From contig CALXHF010000010.1 in NCBI GenBank assembly GCA_944388035.1, forward strand, positions 1 through 55,083: DNA of 55,083 nt. The letters are read 5' to 3'. This DNA is from an uncultured Clostridia bacterium. GTDB taxonomy: Bacteria; Bacillota; Clostridia; TANB77; CAG-508. Position 1 is the stretch's first letter, and every line of letters starts with the position of its first letter. Of the stretch, positions 54,970 to 55,083 are shown in pieces. The notes below the pieces were generated by a model. It saw nothing but the letters and a program-made list of their open reading frames with translations, had not been told where the DNA came from and made no database searches. A program made the translations under genes and the position numbers.

Positions 54970-55083
54970 TTATAAATCACTCCATTTACTGTATTTTTCC
55001 AAGAGTGATTATAGCACAAATAACTTAAAATGTAAATAATTTTAAAAAGCAACTCTAAACTATCCCATCTGTTGGTATATATG

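Overview
The window is a very AT-rich chromosomal segment of a low-GC Gram-positive bacterium, most likely an anaerobic, uncultured member of Clostridia (Bacillota). Evidence: AGGAGG-type ribosome binding sites, a Phe T-box leader, spoVG with a sigma-H-like promoter, a trimeric [FeFe] hydrogenase, rubrerythrin, and the gene orders ylxM-ffh-rpsP-khpA-rimM-trmD-rplS and yicC-remA-rpoZ-priA-def-fmt. The taxonomic call is inference; base composition was judged by eye.

Layout: 1-75, right end of an IS200/IS605-type element. 150-4642, T-box and pheST. 4.7-6.3 kb, small membrane protein, Nudix-like gene, mazEF. 6.5-10.7 kb, SRP/ribosome operon. 11-13.8 kb, DUF45 metallopeptidase-like protein, tRNA-Gln(CUG), pilin-like gene with a decayed neighbour, rubrerythrin. 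13.9-21.2 kb, rsmE to fmt. 21.2-28.4 kb, murC, spoVG, membrane and small genes, a serine hydrolase, an acetyltransferase. 28.4-31.3 kb, phosphoesterase and uvrB. 31.4-37.5 kb, pyrimidine genes. 37.4-38.2 kb, two small membrane proteins. 38.3-42.5 kb, hydCBA. 42.6-46 kb, divergent guaA/guaB around a repeat-rich spacer. 46.4-55 kb, murD, two paralogous transglutaminase-like proteins, a CBS protein, an AI-2E transporter and a RelA/SpoT-like protein.

The outstanding observation is a recurrent in-frame CGG that marks a +1 frame change. Eleven genes (mazF, ffh, a cytidylate-kinase-like gene, priA, a phosphoesterase, uvrB, pyrK, pyrD, a DUF2752 gene, an AI-2E transporter and a RelA/SpoT-like gene with two sites) are each interrupted by one extra C, always on a codon boundary and always directly before a Gly codon: NNN-C-GGN. 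Removing that C restores the conserved family sequence in all 12 cases, including the Walker A of PriA and the CPxCG motif of DUF2752. Reading both strands by eye, I found no other in-frame CGG in the native-looking genes; their Arg codons are AGA and some CGT/CGA/CGC/AGG. The only CGG codons that read sensibly as Arg are five in four genes of different codon style (4976, 13549, 23330, 48529), probably acquired by transfer. Six of the 12 sites are CTT-CGG-N, the same layout as the yeast Ty1 site CUU-AGG-C. The simplest reading is that CGG is a hungry or reassigned codon at which ribosomes move to the +1 frame and insert Gly, or that a CGGN quadruplet is decoded as Gly. Systematic sequencing or assembly error must still be excluded with raw reads.

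The genes supply translation and secretion (pheST, SRP, rimM, trmD, rplS, def, fmt), nucleotides (pyr genes, guaA, guaB), cell wall (murC, murD), replication restart and repair (priA, uvrB) and fermentative hydrogen metabolism (hydCBA). If the frame changes are real, many of these functions depend on the recoding.
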